A stretch of 60,780 nucleotides of DNA from positions 1-60,780 of the forward strand of contig NZ_JEMF01000010.1 in the NCBI RefSeq assembly GCF_000591415.1. Reading direction: 5' to 3'. Positions within the stretch are counted from its first letter, which is position 1. Each line of letters starts with the position of its first letter. A program made the position numbers and the translations under genes. Origin of the DNA: Cobetia crustatorum (GTDB lineage: Bacteria > Pseudomonadota > Gammaproteobacteria > Pseudomonadales > Halomonadaceae). The notes beneath the pieces are model-generated. The model was not told where the DNA came from and searched no databases. It worked only from the letters and a program-made list of their open reading frames with translations. Shown piece after piece: positions 38,228-48,794 of the stretch.

Positions 38228-40260
38228 TTACAGCAGCATACGACGCACGTCAGTCAGCACCTGAGCCAGATAGGCGGTGAAGCGCGCCGCATCTGCTCCG
38301 TTGACTGCACGGTGATCGTAGGACAGCGACAGCGGCATCATCAGACGCGGCTGGAAGGCAGCGCCATCCCACATCGGCTTCATCTGCGCCTTGGAGACAC
38401 CCAGGATGGCGACTTCCGGCGTGTTGACGATCGGCGTGAAGGCAGTCCCACCAATCGAGCCAAGGCTCGAGATGGTGAAGCAACCACCGGTCATCTCTTC
38501 GCGCTTGAGCTTCTTGGTCTGTGCCTTCTTGGCCAGCTCAACGGATTCGCGAGCCAGATCCAGAAGGCTCTTCTGATCCGCATTACGGATCACCGGCACC
38601 ATCAGGCCATCCTGCGTATCCACTGCGATACCAATGTGCACGTACTTCTTGTGCACCAGGGTCTCGCCGTCAGACTTGAGGCTGACGTTGAACTGCGGGT
38701 ACTTGGCCAGCGCATGCGCTGCCGCCTTGATCATGAACGGCAACGGCGTGAGCTTGGCACCCGCGGCTTCCGCCTCGGCCTTCATGGACTTGCGGAAGGC
38801 CTCAAGTTCGGTGATATCGGCTTCGTCAAACTGAGTCACGTGCGGGACGTTGAGCCAGCTGCGATGCAGATTGGTGGCACCAGCCTTCATCAGGCGGCCC
38901 ATCTTCGACTCTTCGATCTCACCGAACTGGCTGAAGTCCTGATCCGGCACCTGCGGGATACCGGCACCGCCGGTGGCCTGCGCAGCGGAAGCTGCCGGTG
39001 CGGACTTGGCCTTCTTCATCACTTGCTTGACGTAAGCCTGGACGTCTTCCTTCACCACGCGACCTTTCGGACCGCTTGGCGTGACGTCAGCAAGATCAAC
39101 CCCGAACTCGCGGGCCAACAGACGGACAGCCGGGCCAGCGTGTGACTTGGCGCCCTTGCTCGGCTTCTGTGCCGCCATCTGCGCTTCCGGACTCGGTGTT
39201 TCAGCCGGCGTCGGAGTCGGCTTCTTCGCTTCGGCAGCCTTGGGAGCGGCCGGAGCTTCTGCCTTGGCAGCTTTCGGCGCCGGAGCAGCACCTGCCACTT
39301 CGATGTAACCGATCAGGTCGCCTTCAGAGACCGAGTCACCTTCCTTGACGGAAAGCTCGACGATCTTGCCCGCATACGGGCTGGGCACATCCATCGTCGC
39401 CTTATCGGATTCGAGCGTGATCAGCGCATCTTCTTCGCTGACCTCATCACCGACTGCCACGCCCATCTCGATGATCGGCACAGCATCGCTGCCAGAGATG
39501 TCAGGCACACGCAATTCCTTGCGCTGCGGCTCGCCGGACGTCTGCTCTTCTTCGGCTGGCGCTTCAGCTGCCTGCTCTTCAGACGCTTGTTCTGCCGGGG
39601 CTGACTCGGTAGAGGCCGCATCGTTGGAGGAGGCACTGTCACCGCCTTCACCTGCGATTTCCATCTGACCGATGACATCACCGGAAGCGACGCTGTCACC
39701 TTCCTTGACGGTCAGCTTGACGATCTTGCCCTTGTGCGGGCTCGGGACGTCCATGCTGGCCTTGTCAGATTCCAGCGTGATCAGCGCATCTTCGGCGTCA
39801 ACTTCATCGCCTTCGGACACACCCATCTCGATGATTGGCACAGCTTCGGAATCACCCAGATCCGGCACGACGATGTCGACGGTCTGTGTGCCACCGGCAG
39901 CGGCCTTCTGAGGGGCTGCCTGCTGCGGAGCTCCTCTTTCGAAGCTTCCTGCTTGGGAGCGTCAGCTTTCGGCGCTTCCTGAGCAGGCTCGGAAGCTTCC
40001 TCAGCAGGAGCATCGCTCTCGCCTTCCGCTTCCAGCTCCAGAATGTCATCGCCTTCGGAGACGGTATCGCCTTCCTTGACGAGAATTTTTACCACCTTGC
40101 CGCCCTTCGGTGCCGGCACATCCATGCTGGCCTTGTCGGACTCAAGCGTGATCATGGTGTCTTCGGCAGAGATCACATCTCCCACCGCCACCGTTACCTC
40201 GATGATCTCGACATCGGAGCTACCGCCAATGTCGGGAACCTTGATGATTTCGCTGCTCAA
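38228..40260 (-). CDS. aceF: pyruvate dehydrogenase E2, dihydrolipoyl acetyltransferase (apparent frameshift)
   Basis: Core of the pyruvate dehydrogenase complex. Three lipoyl domains, each with a DKA(S/T)MDVPxP lysine, are separated by Ala/Glu/Pro-rich linkers. Then comes an E3/E1-binding domain (AVRLLAREFGVDLADVTPSG) and the catalytic domain with SYDHRAVNGADAARF. One base is missing near 39932, in the first linker: the frame goes to LRSRQPL, while the other continues APQQAAPQKA into lipoyl domain 2. Adding an A gives 677 aa. The start codon is TTG at 40260 with AAGGAG 8 bases upstream. Loss of E2 would be a severe defect, so a sequencing error is likely. Confidence 0.94.
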
Positions 40261-40355
40261 GATCGTGCTCCTTCCAAAACGTGCACGGGGAGCGGCACTA
40301 TTATCACCGTCATCTTGATAGGTGAAGTGCCGCTCGCCTGTTCCGCGATCTCCGC

Positions 40356-43031
40356 TTAGACGTTCAGCGGATTCGGCTTATTGGGGTCGATGCCATAGGT
40401 TTTGATCGCTTCCGAGACGACCTTGCGGTCAATCTCACCGCGGTCCGCCAGCGCCTTGAGGGCCTGAACGGTGACGAAGTTACGGTCCACTTCAAAGAAG
40501 TGACGCAGCTTCTCGCGGGTATCGGAACGGCCGAAACCATCGGTACCGAGCACGTGATAGTCAGTCGGCACCCAAGCGCGTACCTGGTCGGCGAACAGCT
40601 TCATGTAATCTGTCGCTGCGATGGCCGGTCCATCACGCCCTTCCAGGCACTTCGTGATGTGCGGCTTGGCCGGGGTCTCTTCCGGCTTGAGGAAGGACTG
40701 ACGTTCAAACTCAAGCGCTTCACGACGCAGCTCATTGAAGCTGGTGACGCTCCAGATGTCAGCATCGACACCGTAGTCATCCTTCAACATCACCGCAGCC
40801 GCTTCGACTTCACGCAAGATGGTGCCGGAGCCCATCAACTGAACGCGTGCCTTACCGTCTTTCGCGCCTTCCTTGAGCAGATACATACCCTTGATGATGT
40901 CGTCTGCGGGCACCGTTTCAAGCACGGGTTGCTCGTAGTTTTCGTTCATCACTGCCAGATAATAGAAGATCGGCTCGTGCTGCTCGAACATGCGCTTCAT
41001 GCCGTCCTGCACGATGACCGCCACTTCATGCGCATAGGTCGGATCGTAGGTACGGCAGTTCGGAATGGTCGAGGCCAGGATATGGCTGTGACCATCCTGG
41101 TGCTGCAGGCCTTCGCCATTCAGCGTTGTTCGACCCGCGGTACCACCGACCAGGAAGCCACGCGCCTGCAGATCGCCTGCGGCCCACGCCAGGTCACCGA
41201 TACGCTGGAAGCCGAACATCGAGTAATAAACGTAGAACGGCATCAGCGGCAGGTTGTGGTTGGCATACGACGTTGCCGCCGCGATCCATGCTGACATGGC
41301 GCCCGCTTCGGTGATGCCTTCCTCGAGAACCTGACCTTTCTGGTCCTCGCGGTAATACATGATCTGACCCTTGTCGACCGGCTCGTACTTCTGACCCGCC
41401 GCCGTGTAGATCCCCAGCTGACGGAACATGCCTTCCATACCGAAGGTACGTGCTTCATCAGGGATGATCGGGACGACACGCTCGCCGAGAGTCTTGTGCT
41501 TGACCAGGCCATTGAGCACGCGCACGAAGGCCATGGTGGTGGACACTTCGCGGCCGTTGGAACCCTTGAGCTGGGACGCGAAGATCTTGTCGTCCAGCGG
41601 CGGAATTTCCAGCGTTTCGTACTCGGTGCGGCGCTGCGGCAGATAGCCGTTAAGGCGCTCACGCATCAAGTGCATGTACTTCATTTCCGGGCTGTCATCG
41701 GCCGGCTTGTAGTACGGCACTTCTTCCAGCTGTTCATCGGTCAACGGGATACCGAAGCGATCACGGAATGTCTTCATCGCCTCGTATTCCATGGTCTTGA
41801 CCTGGTGGGCTTCGTTGGCGGCTTCGCCATCGCCCATGCCCATGCCGTAACCCTTGACGGTATGCGCCAGGATGACGGTCGGACGACCATTGGAGTTGTT
41901 GACCGCTTCGTGGTACGCCGCGTAGACCTTGTACGGATCGTGACCACCACGGTTTAGACGCCAGATGTCGTCATCTGACATGTCCTTGACCAGATCGGCT
42001 GTCTCCGGATACTTGCCGAAGAAGTGCTCGCGCGTGTACGCGCCACCGTTAGCCTTGTAGTTCTGGTAGTCACCGTCGACGGCTTCATCCATGCGTTTTT
42101 GCAGGATGCCTTTCTTGTCCTGCTCGAACAGCGGATCCCAGAAACGGCCCCAAGTGACCTTGAGCACGTTCCAGTCGGCACCACGGAAGACGCCTTCCAG
42201 CTCATCCATGATGCGGCCGTTGCCGCGAACCGGACCGTCAAGACGCTGCAGGTTGCAGTTGATGACGAAGATCAGGTTGTCGAGGTTCTCACGGCCAGCC
42301 AGCGAGATGGCCCCCAGAGATTCCGGCTCATCACACTCGCCGTCACCCATGAAGCACCATACCTTGCGGTCGTACATGGACTTCAACTCACGCGAGTTGA
42401 GGTACTTCATGACGTGCGCTTGGTAAATCGCCTGAATCGGACCCAGCCCCATGGAAACGGTCGGGAACTGCCAGTAATCCGGCATCAGCCACGGGTGCGG
42501 GTAGGAAGACAGGCCATTGCCGTCAACTTCCTGACGGAAGCTATCCATCTGTGTTTCGGACAGACGGCCTTCCAGGAAGGAACGTGCATAGATACCCGGC
42601 GCCACATGGCCCTGGATATACAGCAGGTCGCCTTCAAAGTCCCCTTCCGGCGCACGGAAGAAGTGGTTGAAACCTACGTCATAAAGCGTCGCACTGGACA
42701 TGAAACTCGAGATGTGACCGCCCAGGCCCTTATGGGCACGGTTATTGCGGATCACCTGAGCGATGGCGTTGTAACGGATAAGCGAACGGATACGACGCTC
42801 CATGAACAGGTCGCCTGGCATGCGCGCTTCGCGATGCACAGGGATACTGTTGCGATGGGGCGTGGTCACCGAGAAGGGTACCTGATGGCCATCACGACGC
42901 AGACGGTCGGCCAGGCGTGACATCAGGTACTGGGCACGATTTTCGCCCTCGCGATCCAGAACCGATTCCAGGGAGTCCAACCATTCCGTGGTTTCGATCG
43001 GATCGAGATCTTCTCTTGCCTCCAGACTCAT
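40356..43031 (-). CDS. aceE: pyruvate dehydrogenase E1 component (homodimeric)
   Basis: Thiamine diphosphate-dependent decarboxylation of pyruvate and transfer of acetyl to the E2 lipoyl groups. The 891-aa protein has the ThDP motif GDGECDEPESLGAISLAGRE ending in NLIFVINCNLQ, SSFMSSATLYDVGFNHFF at the N-terminus, and GRTTLNGEGLQHQDGHSH. GGAG lies before the ATG. aceF follows 95 bases downstream. No E3 (lpd) gene is present in this window. A 9-bp inverted repeat sits just upstream of the start. Confidence 0.98.
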   Translation of the reverse strand: MSLEAREDLDPIETTEWLDSLESVLDREGENRAQYLMSRLADRLRRDGHQVPFSVTTPHRNSIPVHREARMPGDLFMERRIRSLIRYNAIAQVIRNNRAHKGLGGHISSFMSSATLYDVGFNHFFRAPEGDFEGDLLYIQGHVAPGIYARSFLEGRLSETQMDSFRQEVDGNGLSSYPHPWLMPDYWQFPTVSMGLGPIQAIYQAHVMKYLNSRELKSMYDRKVWCFMGDGECDEPESLGAISLAGRENLDNLIFVINCNLQRLDGPVRGNGRIMDELEGVFRGADWNVLKVTWGRFWDPLFEQDKKGILQKRMDEAVDGDYQNYKANGGAYTREHFFGKYPETADLVKDMSDDDIWRLNRGGHDPYKVYAAYHEAVNNSNGRPTVILAHTVKGYGMGMGDGEAANEAHQVKTMEYEAMKTFRDRFGIPLTDEQLEEVPYYKPADDSPEMKYMHLMRERLNGYLPQRRTEYETLEIPPLDDKIFASQLKGSNGREVSTTMAFVRVLNGLVKHKTLGERVVPIIPDEARTFGMEGMFRQLGIYTAAGQKYEPVDKGQIMYYREDQKGQVLEEGITEAGAMSAWIAAATSYANHNLPLMPFYVYYSMFGFQRIGDLAWAAGDLQARGFLVGGTAGRTTLNGEGLQHQDGHSHILASTIPNCRTYDPTYAHEVAVIVQDGMKRMFEQHEPIFYYLAVMNENYEQPVLETVPADDIIKGMYLLKEGAKDGKARVQLMGSGTILREVEAAAVMLKDDYGVDADIWSVTSFNELRREALEFERQSFLKPEETPAKPHITKCLEGRDGPAIAATDYMKLFADQVRAWVPTDYHVLGTDGFGRSDTREKLRHFFEVDRNFVTVQALKALADRGEIDRKVVSEAIKTYGIDPNKPNPLNV

Positions 43032-43487
43032 AGACGTCTCTCCGAGTGAAGAAATTTTTTGTCAGATGTTCCGACGAAATGCTACGTCGGAACCAGTGGC
43101 GCTCTTCAGTGTGGGCGTAGCTTCTGAGTGGGCTACATCTCCGATAAAGCGTCTGAGGCGGCATTGACCGACCGTCAGGTGCGACATGCGTTGTGCGCCA
43201 AAGCGGGGCACAAGATGCCGTCATTTGGCGTGAAAGATACCGCAAACACCCCCCCGTGCCAATTCGGAGAGCAGAGTCCTCACGCAATAATGCAGGTAAT
43301 GCCTTCCCCGCCTCACCACTGGCTTGCGCCACTTTTCGGCAGGGATTCACACCCCGTTCATATAAGGCTTGTCGACCGAGCGTGTAATAAAACTACCAAC
43401 ATGCCCCGCCACAGCGCACTTCGTCGACCATCAGTAAAAATCTGCATCTACGATGCTGCAATGCACCATTGCGGCGCGACCACGACC
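43032..43487 (-). promoter_or_regulatory. aceE upstream region
   Basis: A 456-base gap between aceE and ampD. Apart from the inverted repeat at 43068-43093 I see no gene. I looked for and did not find the PdhR operator pattern of enteric bacteria. Confidence 0.45.
43068..43093. repeat. perfect 9-bp inverted repeat in the aceE leader
   Basis: GTTCCGACG and CGTCGGAAC, separated by 8 bases, lie 37-62 bases before the aceE start. It could be an operator or a leader hairpin. Confidence 0.65.
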
Positions 43488-44099
43488 TTAGCCCTGAATG
43501 TCATCCAATAACCGATCAAAATACGCCCAATCAAACGCAGGACCAGGGTCCGTCTTGCGCAACGGCGCAATCCGCGCATGCGAAGTAATCCGATCGCGCG
43601 TCAGTGCTGGGTAACGTTGCAACAGCCCTGCGACAGCGCGTGCCAAGGTGCGGTACTGCACATCGCGATACGGGTGAACCTCATCACCTTCCAGCTCGAT
43701 ACCAATACTGAAATCATTGAGCTCGACCCGCTCACGCTCACCGTCATGCCAACGTGAGCGACCGGCATGCCAGGCACGCCGGTCAAAAGGCACAAACTGC
43801 ACTAGCCGCCCATCGCGCTGGATCAGCACATGTGCAGAGACACGCAATTGATGGATGTCGGCGAAGTAGGGATGTGCGTCGGGGTCGAGCTGATTGGTGA
43901 ATAGCTGTTCGATGGCAGGCCCACCGAAACGCCCTGGCGGCAAACTGATGGAATGCAACACCAGCGCCGACACTTCTCCCTCAGGGCGGGCATTATGATT
44001 GGGCGAGGGCACGCAGCGGGCGCTCTCCAGCCAGTGCTCGGCGGTGACCGACAGGCGTGCCAACTGGCCCGACCGTGGGAAGGAAGAAAAGGGGGGCAT
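43488..44099 (-). CDS. ampD: 1,6-anhydro-N-acetylmuramyl-L-alanine amidase AmpD
   Basis: Cytoplasmic zinc amidase that cleaves recycled anhydro-muropeptides, lowering the inducer of AmpC beta-lactamase. The 203-aa amidase_2 domain has the zinc ligands in LHSISLPPG (His) and SHARIAPLRKTDPGPAFDW (His and Asp). GIELEGD and HVLIQRDGRLVQFVP are family blocks. Start 44099 (MPPFSSFP). Divergent from nadC; the ampD-nadC pair is a common arrangement. Confidence 0.95.
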   Translation of the reverse strand: MPPFSSFPRSGQLARLSVTAEHWLESARCVPSPNHNARPEGEVSALVLHSISLPPGRFGGPAIEQLFTNQLDPDAHPYFADIHQLRVSAHVLIQRDGRLVQFVPFDRRAWHAGRSRWHDGERERVELNDFSIGIELEGDEVHPYRDVQYRTLARAVAGLLQRYPALTRDRITSHARIAPLRKTDPGPAFDWAYFDRLLDDIQG

Positions 44100-44320
44100 C
44101 AAGAACTCCAGACGGGAACGGCATCGCACGTAGGGCGGGCAAGGTTGAGCAATAGCGCATATTGTCCTCGCACCAGACGAACAGTGACTGACCGCTCGCG
44201 TGGCTTTTCCTATAATGGCTCTCATTATGGCATGCTCGGCAGCTATGGGTCTGTGTCAGCGGCGTTCCGCCGCCAACAGCCCTGCTCCGGCAGCACTTTT
44301 TGCACAAGGACCCGATACGC

Positions 44321-45184
44321 ATGCACTTCCACGACGCCCTCGCCGAAGATATCCGTACCAGTGCCGCCCGCCTGCTTGCCGAAGATGTCGGCGGTGGCGA
44401 TATCACTGCCGAACTGATTCCGGAGCGCCAGTGGGCCAAGGCCCGCGTCATAAGCCGTGAGCCAGCAATACTCTGCGGAGTACCGTGGGTCGATGAGCTA
44501 TTTCGTCGCCTCGATTCGCGCGTCAGCCTCAAGTGGCTTGCCAGCGATGGTGACCGTATCGACGCCGATCAGCCCTTCCTTGAGCTGGAAGGCCCGGCGC
44601 GCTCACTGCTGACTGGCGAACGCGCAGCGCTCAACTTGTTGCAGACTCTGTCCGGTACTGCCACTCGCGCCAATCACTATGCGACGCTGGTAAAAGGCAG
44701 CGATGTACGCCTGCTGGATACTCGCAAAACCCTGCCCGGCATGCGGGTTTCCCAGAAATACGCCGTCAGCTGCGGGGGTGGCCACAATCACCGCATCGGT
44801 CTGTATGACGCCTTCCTGATCAAGGAAAACCACATCGCCGCCTGTGGCAGCATCGCGGCAGCCGTGCGTGAGGCACGCGACATCGCCTCTGACCTGACCT
44901 GCGAAGTGGAAGTCGAGAATTTCGAGGAGCTGGCCCAGGCGCTGGATGCCGGTGCCGACGTCATCATGCTGGATAACTTCGATAACGCGCAGCTGATCGA
45001 AGCCGTCGCCCGCAACAAGGCACATGCCACGCCGGCAGTGCTGGAGGCGTCAGGCAACGTCAACGAGACTACTTTGCCCGGCATCGCTGCCACCGGCGTG
45101 GACTGCATCTCAATAGGCGCGCTGACCAAGGATGTAACCGCCATCGATCTGTCGATGCGCGTCTACACTGTCGAAACCCGCTAG
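44321..45184 (+). CDS. nadC: nicotinate-nucleotide diphosphorylase (carboxylating)
   Basis: Converts quinolinate and PRPP to nicotinate mononucleotide in NAD synthesis. The 287-aa protein has [15 protein letters not shown], the [12 protein letters not shown] active-site block, [20 protein letters not shown], and VIMLDNFD. The next NAD gene, nadA, is at the other end of this window. Start 44321 is the ATG; an in-frame TTG lies at 44300. Confidence 0.97.
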   Translation: MHFHDALAEDIRTSAARLLAEDVGGGDITAELIPERQWAKARVISREPAILCGVPWVDELFRRLDSRVSLKWLASDGDRIDADQPFLELEGPARSLLTGERAALNLLQTLSGTATRANHYATLVKGSDVRLLDTRKTLPGMRVSQKYAVSCGGGHNHRIGLYDAFLIKENHIAACGSIAAAVREARDIASDLTCEVEVENFEELAQALDAGADVIMLDNFDNAQLIEAVARNKAHATPAVLEASGNVNETTLPGIAATGVDCISIGALTKDVTAIDLSMRVYTVETR

Positions 45185-45248
45185 CCAACCGGCAGGCTCT
45201 GCCTCCTTGAGGGGGCATCCTGCTTGCCATGCCGCCAGGGAGGCGCCC

Positions 45249-45908
45249 ATGTCCCCTTTTTCTCCCGTCACGCCTCCACCTGCCAGTACCTCCAAAGCAC
45301 GCAGAGGCTGGAAGACAGCTCGCTGGAGTCTTTACGCACCGATTTACGATCAGGTAGCAGCGCGCGCACTGAAGTCGGCACGCCGTGAGGCACTTGCCAC
45401 ACTGGACCTGAAAGCCGGGACGCGCGTACTGCTACTTGGGGCAGGTACGGGGCTCGATCTGCCCTTCCTACCGCGCGATATCGAACTTGAAGTCATCGAT
45501 GCCTCTCCCGCCATGCTGCGCCGTTGCCGTGAACGTGCCGAGACGCTGGGCTTTGATGCCAACGTAAAACAGGGCGACGCCATGGCACTCGATTTCCCTG
45601 ACGGTTACTTCGATGTAGTGATCGCCCACCTGATCATTGCCGTGGTACCTGAACCACAGGCTGCCCTGAATGAGGCGTTGCGCGTGCTGGCCCACGATGG
45701 GGAACTGTCACTGCTCGACAAGGGCTTGCGCGGTCAGCAGCCGGCCGGTGTGATCCGGCGGCTGCTCAACCCACTGGCACGGCTGATCGCCACCAACCTC
45801 AGCGTACCATTGGACAGCCTGCTGCAAGAGCATGCCGTAAAGCGACTGGGTGATCGTGACCTGGGCCCCGGTGGGCTGTTGCGTCATATGCACCTGCGCA
45901 AGATCTGA
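45249..45908 (+). CDS. class I SAM-dependent methyltransferase
   Basis: A 219-aa cytoplasmic methyltransferase with motif I as LLLGAGTGLDLPFLP, then LEVIDASPAML and GDAMALDFPDGYFDVVIAHL. The sequence resembles phosphatidylethanolamine N-methyltransferases of the PmtA type (WSLYAPIYDQVAA near the N-terminus), but that substrate is a guess. It starts at 45249, 64 bases after nadC on the same strand, and could be cotranscribed with it. Confidence 0.85.
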   Translation: MSPFSPVTPPPASTSKARRGWKTARWSLYAPIYDQVAARALKSARREALATLDLKAGTRVLLLGAGTGLDLPFLPRDIELEVIDASPAMLRRCRERAETLGFDANVKQGDAMALDFPDGYFDVVIAHLIIAVVPEPQAALNEALRVLAHDGELSLLDKGLRGQQPAGVIRRLLNPLARLIATNLSVPLDSLLQEHAVKRLGDRDLGPGGLLRHMHLRKI

Positions 45909-46017
45909 TCCGCATCGCCTTCACCCTTGTTTTACCTGTCTCCCGACATCATGCCTTGCAGAGTGTCAGGACATTTCTACTGTCACGTGAAGCTTCCCGC
46001 TTTGTGAAGGAGGATGC

Positions 46018-46812
46018 ATGCAAATCGATCTCACCGGACGTAGTGCCATCATCAGTGGCTCCACCGCGGGTATCGGCTACGCCATTGCCTCGGGCCTTGC
46101 CCATGCAGGCGCCAGCGTCACTCTCACTGGCCGCCAGCAATCACGGGTTGATGAGGCCGTGGCTAGTCTTCGACGAGAGCTGCCAGATAGCAGAGTACAG
46201 GGCGTAGCGGCAGATCTTGGTACTCGCGAGGGCTGCGACACGCTGATTCGCGCCGTGCCGGACACCGACATTTTGATCAACAATGTCGGTATCTTTGCGC
46301 CACAGGACTTCTTCGAGACGGATGACGACACCTGGGAGCAATTCTTTCAGGTCAACGTGATGTCAGGCGTGCGCTTGTCGCGCCATTACGCTCGCGGCAT
46401 GAAAGAGCGCAATTGGGGCCGTATCCAGTTTCTCTCCAGCGAATCCGCGCTCAACATTCCCAGTGAAATGGTCCACTACGGCATGACCAAGTCTGCCGTA
46501 CAGTCCGTCTCTCGAGGCCTGGCCAAGGTCCTGGCCGGAACCAATGTCACCGTCAATGCTATCTTGCCGGGGCCGACACGCTCCGAAGGTGTGGTGGAAA
46601 TGCTCAGGAAGAGTGCCGAGGAGCAAGGCAGCACGCTCGAAGAGGTTGAGGCCAACTTCGTCAGGCAAACCCGTCCGTCCTCCATCATTCAGCGCATTGC
46701 GACAACGGAGGAAGTGGCCAACATGAGTGTCTATGCCGCCTCTGAGCAGGCCAGTGCCACTACGGGCGCTGCATTGCGTGTGGAAGGCGGAATCGTCGAT
46801 ACCATGGCCTGA
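46018..46812 (+). CDS. short-chain dehydrogenase/reductase
   Basis: A 264-aa SDR of the classical type. The cofactor motif is SGSTAGIGYAIASGLA, with NNVG, a catalytic serine in FLSSESA, and YGMTKSA giving the Tyr and Lys. An Arg-containing TGRQQ after strand 2 suggests NADP use. The C-terminus has the GAALRVEGGIVD pattern. The substrate is not known. A strong GGAGG site precedes the ATG. A terminator follows, so it is probably monocistronic. Confidence 0.92.
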   Translation: MQIDLTGRSAIISGSTAGIGYAIASGLAHAGASVTLTGRQQSRVDEAVASLRRELPDSRVQGVAADLGTREGCDTLIRAVPDTDILINNVGIFAPQDFFETDDDTWEQFFQVNVMSGVRLSRHYARGMKERNWGRIQFLSSESALNIPSEMVHYGMTKSAVQSVSRGLAKVLAGTNVTVNAILPGPTRSEGVVEMLRKSAEEQGSTLEEVEANFVRQTRPSSIIQRIATTEEVANMSVYAASEQASATTGAALRVEGGIVDTMA

Positions 46813-46876
46813 CACCCGCCACATTCATCACGTCATAGCTATCATGCCGGTGATCCTGCGCCCAGATGACTGACGC

Positions 46877-46912
46877 AAAGCGCCCCCAGCGAGCGATCGC
46901 TGAGGGCGCTTT
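46877..46912. terminator. terminator between the SDR and GNAT genes
   Basis: AAAGCGCCC-CAGCG pairs with CGCTG-GGGCGCTTT (arms nearly perfect), with TTTCTTG following on the plus strand. Convergent genes on both sides. Confidence 0.8.
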
Positions 46913-46930
46913 CTTGTCACGAACTTGCAC

Positions 46931-47452
46931 TCACTCGTCGAGACGCTTCTCGAAACGCTCACGCTTGAGGCAGATTCCATTACGCTTGACGTGCTCCAGC
47001 CCTAAACTCTCCCAGCCACGGCGCACCAGTCCCGGTGATAGCATCAGACTGGCTTCAAGACTCACCACGCGCACACTACGTCGACGCAAGTCACTCTCGG
47101 CAGCAGCAAGCAATTGTGAGCCGATACCCTGTCCCGTCAGGCCTGGATAGACATATAGCATCTCGATGCGTGCCAACGGCCACTCGGGGGCGTACTCGCA
47201 AAAGCCGATGCAACGACCATCACGCTCAGCCACCAATACCTCGAAGCGGTGCTGACGTGCAGCCCAGCGCTCTGCATCACGCGGTACACGTCCTGCCCAC
47301 TGTTCACGCTGTGCCAGATCATAAAAGCCTGCTGCCCCCTGCATGACAGCCTGATAAAACACCTCGGCCTGATCTGCCGCATGCTGGGTGCACGCCGGCA
47401 CGATACTGATGCGAACGTCCTGTACTTCGCTGCTATCTGTCTGACTGTGCAA
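46931..47452 (-). CDS. GNAT-family N-acetyltransferase
   Basis: A GNAT-fold protein with the acetyl-CoA-binding motif MLYVYPGLTGQGIGSQLL and C-terminal LEASLMLSPGLVRRGWESLG. The substrate is unknown. No ATG start is available in the frame. The TTG at 47452 is chosen because GGGGGA lies 7 bases upstream (173 aa); another TTG at 47494 is possible. It is downstream of mtnC on the same strand but 70 or so bases away. Confidence 0.87.
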   Translation of the reverse strand: MHSQTDSSEVQDVRISIVPACTQHAADQAEVFYQAVMQGAAGFYDLAQREQWAGRVPRDAERWAARQHRFEVLVAERDGRCIGFCEYAPEWPLARIEMLYVYPGLTGQGIGSQLLAAAESDLRRRSVRVVSLEASLMLSPGLVRRGWESLGLEHVKRNGICLKRERFEKRLDE

Positions 47453-47520
47453 TCGTTCGTCCCCCTTATGCCCTCCCGAAAGAAAGCCTGCCAATGTCCC
47501 TGCAAGCCAATGCTATTGAC

Positions 47521-48201
47521 TCAACCGCTGAAGGATATCTCATCAAATCTACTAGCCTGCGGATGGTCACCGGTAACCATGTTCGGCTCGCGCACTAGCT
47601 GCCATGTCTGAAAGTCGGCAGCGGCGGCGGCGTCCAGCTCAGCGACGACATCGGACAGGAATAGAATCTCGGCACCCGGTATCCCGAGTTGACCAGCAAT
47701 GCGGCGATAACTATCGGCTTCCTGCTTGGGACCAGTAGTGGTATCGAAGTAGCCAGCAAACCACGGTGTCAGATCTCCCCCATCAGAATGACCGAACAAC
47801 AGCTTCTGCGCCTGAATAGAGCCTGAAGAGTAGACATACAAGGACAGTCCGCGTTCCTTCCAATCGCGAAGCCCCTTCACCGCATCAGGATAGACATGTC
47901 CCGTGAAGTCACCAGCCTCATAGCCCCGCGCCCACACCATCCCCTGTAGAGCCTTGAGCGGCGTGGCCTTGCGGTCCGCGTCAATCCAGCCTTCCAGGAT
48001 AGCGATCACGCCTTCGACACTGGCCTCGGGTGCTTCGGCCAGCGCGCGGGTGGCGGCGATCTGCTCCGCCACGTCGGCACGTTCGGCATTCTCGCGCAGG
48101 AAATCGCCAAGATGCTGGCGTGCATAAGGGAACAACACCTGATGCACGAAGCGGATCGAGCCGGTAGTGCCCTCGATATCGGTGACGATGGCGCGAATCA
48201 T
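47521..48201 (-). CDS. mtnC: enolase-phosphatase E1 (acireductone synthase)
   Basis: HAD-family bifunctional enzyme of methionine salvage. It enolises and dephosphorylates the diketo-phosphate intermediate to acireductone. The 226-aa protein has [20 protein letters not shown] (the catalytic DxE variant of the HAD motif), [16 protein letters not shown] and [14 protein letters not shown]. Its start overlaps the mtnD stop by four bases. Last gene of the mtnB-mtnD-mtnC operon. Confidence 0.96.
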   Translation of the reverse strand: MIRAIVTDIEGTTGSIRFVHQVLFPYARQHLGDFLRENAERADVAEQIAATRALAEAPEASVEGVIAILEGWIDADRKATPLKALQGMVWARGYEAGDFTGHVYPDAVKGLRDWKERGLSLYVYSSGSIQAQKLLFGHSDGGDLTPWFAGYFDTTTGPKQEADSYRRIAGQLGIPGAEILFLSDVVAELDAAAAADFQTWQLVREPNMVTGDHPQASRFDEISFSG

Positions 48202-48794
48202 GCGGACTCCTCGGAATGTGGGGCTGCTGTCTGGGTGAAGTGCTCAGCCAATGACTCGTGACGCGGAAAACGGCTCGCGATGTCACTGGAGGTAAAGTTG
48301 GCGACCCAGCCTTCTGGATTGGTGAACAGGCGGATGGCGGTGAAATCCGGCGTCGGCCCCATATCAAACCAATGCGGTGTACCTGCCGGTACCGCAATCA
48401 GATCATTCTGCTCACAGCCGACCGCGAAGACGCGCTCACCCAGATGCAAATAGAAGATGCCGCTGCCGCGTACGAAAAAGCGTACTTCGTGCTCAGCATG
48501 ACGATGCTCATCGAGAAACTTGCCGCGCAAGGCCGCCCGCTCAGGATGATCAGGCGTCAAGCCGATCACGTCAGCAGTAACGAAACCGTTCTCGGCCTTG
48601 AGGCGTGCCACATCATCGGCATAGGCCGCCAGCACCTGGGTCTGATCGGTCGGGTCACTCATCTCACAGCCCGCCGTCCAACGCTCGAAGCGAATACCCT
48701 CGGCTTCAAGCTCACGGGCGATCTGCGCACCATCGGTGGTGAGCAACTGCGGACGCGAGGCGTCCTGTTCGGCGTAGATCGCTAGAAAGCTCAT
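48198..48794 (-). CDS. mtnD: acireductone dioxygenase
   Basis: Cupin metalloenzyme that oxidises acireductone to the 2-oxo acid precursor of methionine (with iron) and formate. The 198-aa protein has the metal ligands in [13 protein letters not shown] (two His and Glu) and [10 protein letters not shown] (His). It overlaps mtnB upstream and mtnC downstream by four bases each, giving tight translational coupling. Confidence 0.97.
   Translation of the reverse strand: MSFLAIYAEQDASRPQLLTTDGAQIARELEAEGIRFERWTAGCEMSDPTDQTQVLAAYADDVARLKAENGFVTADVIGLTPDHPERAALRGKFLDEHRHAEHEVRFFVRGSGIFYLHLGERVFAVGCEQNDLIAVPAGTPHWFDMGPTPDFTAIRLFTNPEGWVANFTSSDIASRFPRHESLAEHFTQTAAPHSEESA

Noticed and set aside
38228-40260. 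Two separate genes for PDH E2 (single-lipoyl plus two-lipoyl forms)
   Set aside because: The first part has no catalytic domain and ends in nonsense sequence, the second lacks a ribosome binding site, and a one-base repair joins them in a linker.
42024-42920. 298-codon open frame opposite aceE
   Set aside because: Antisense shadow of the well-conserved E1 gene, with no ribosome binding site or family resemblance.
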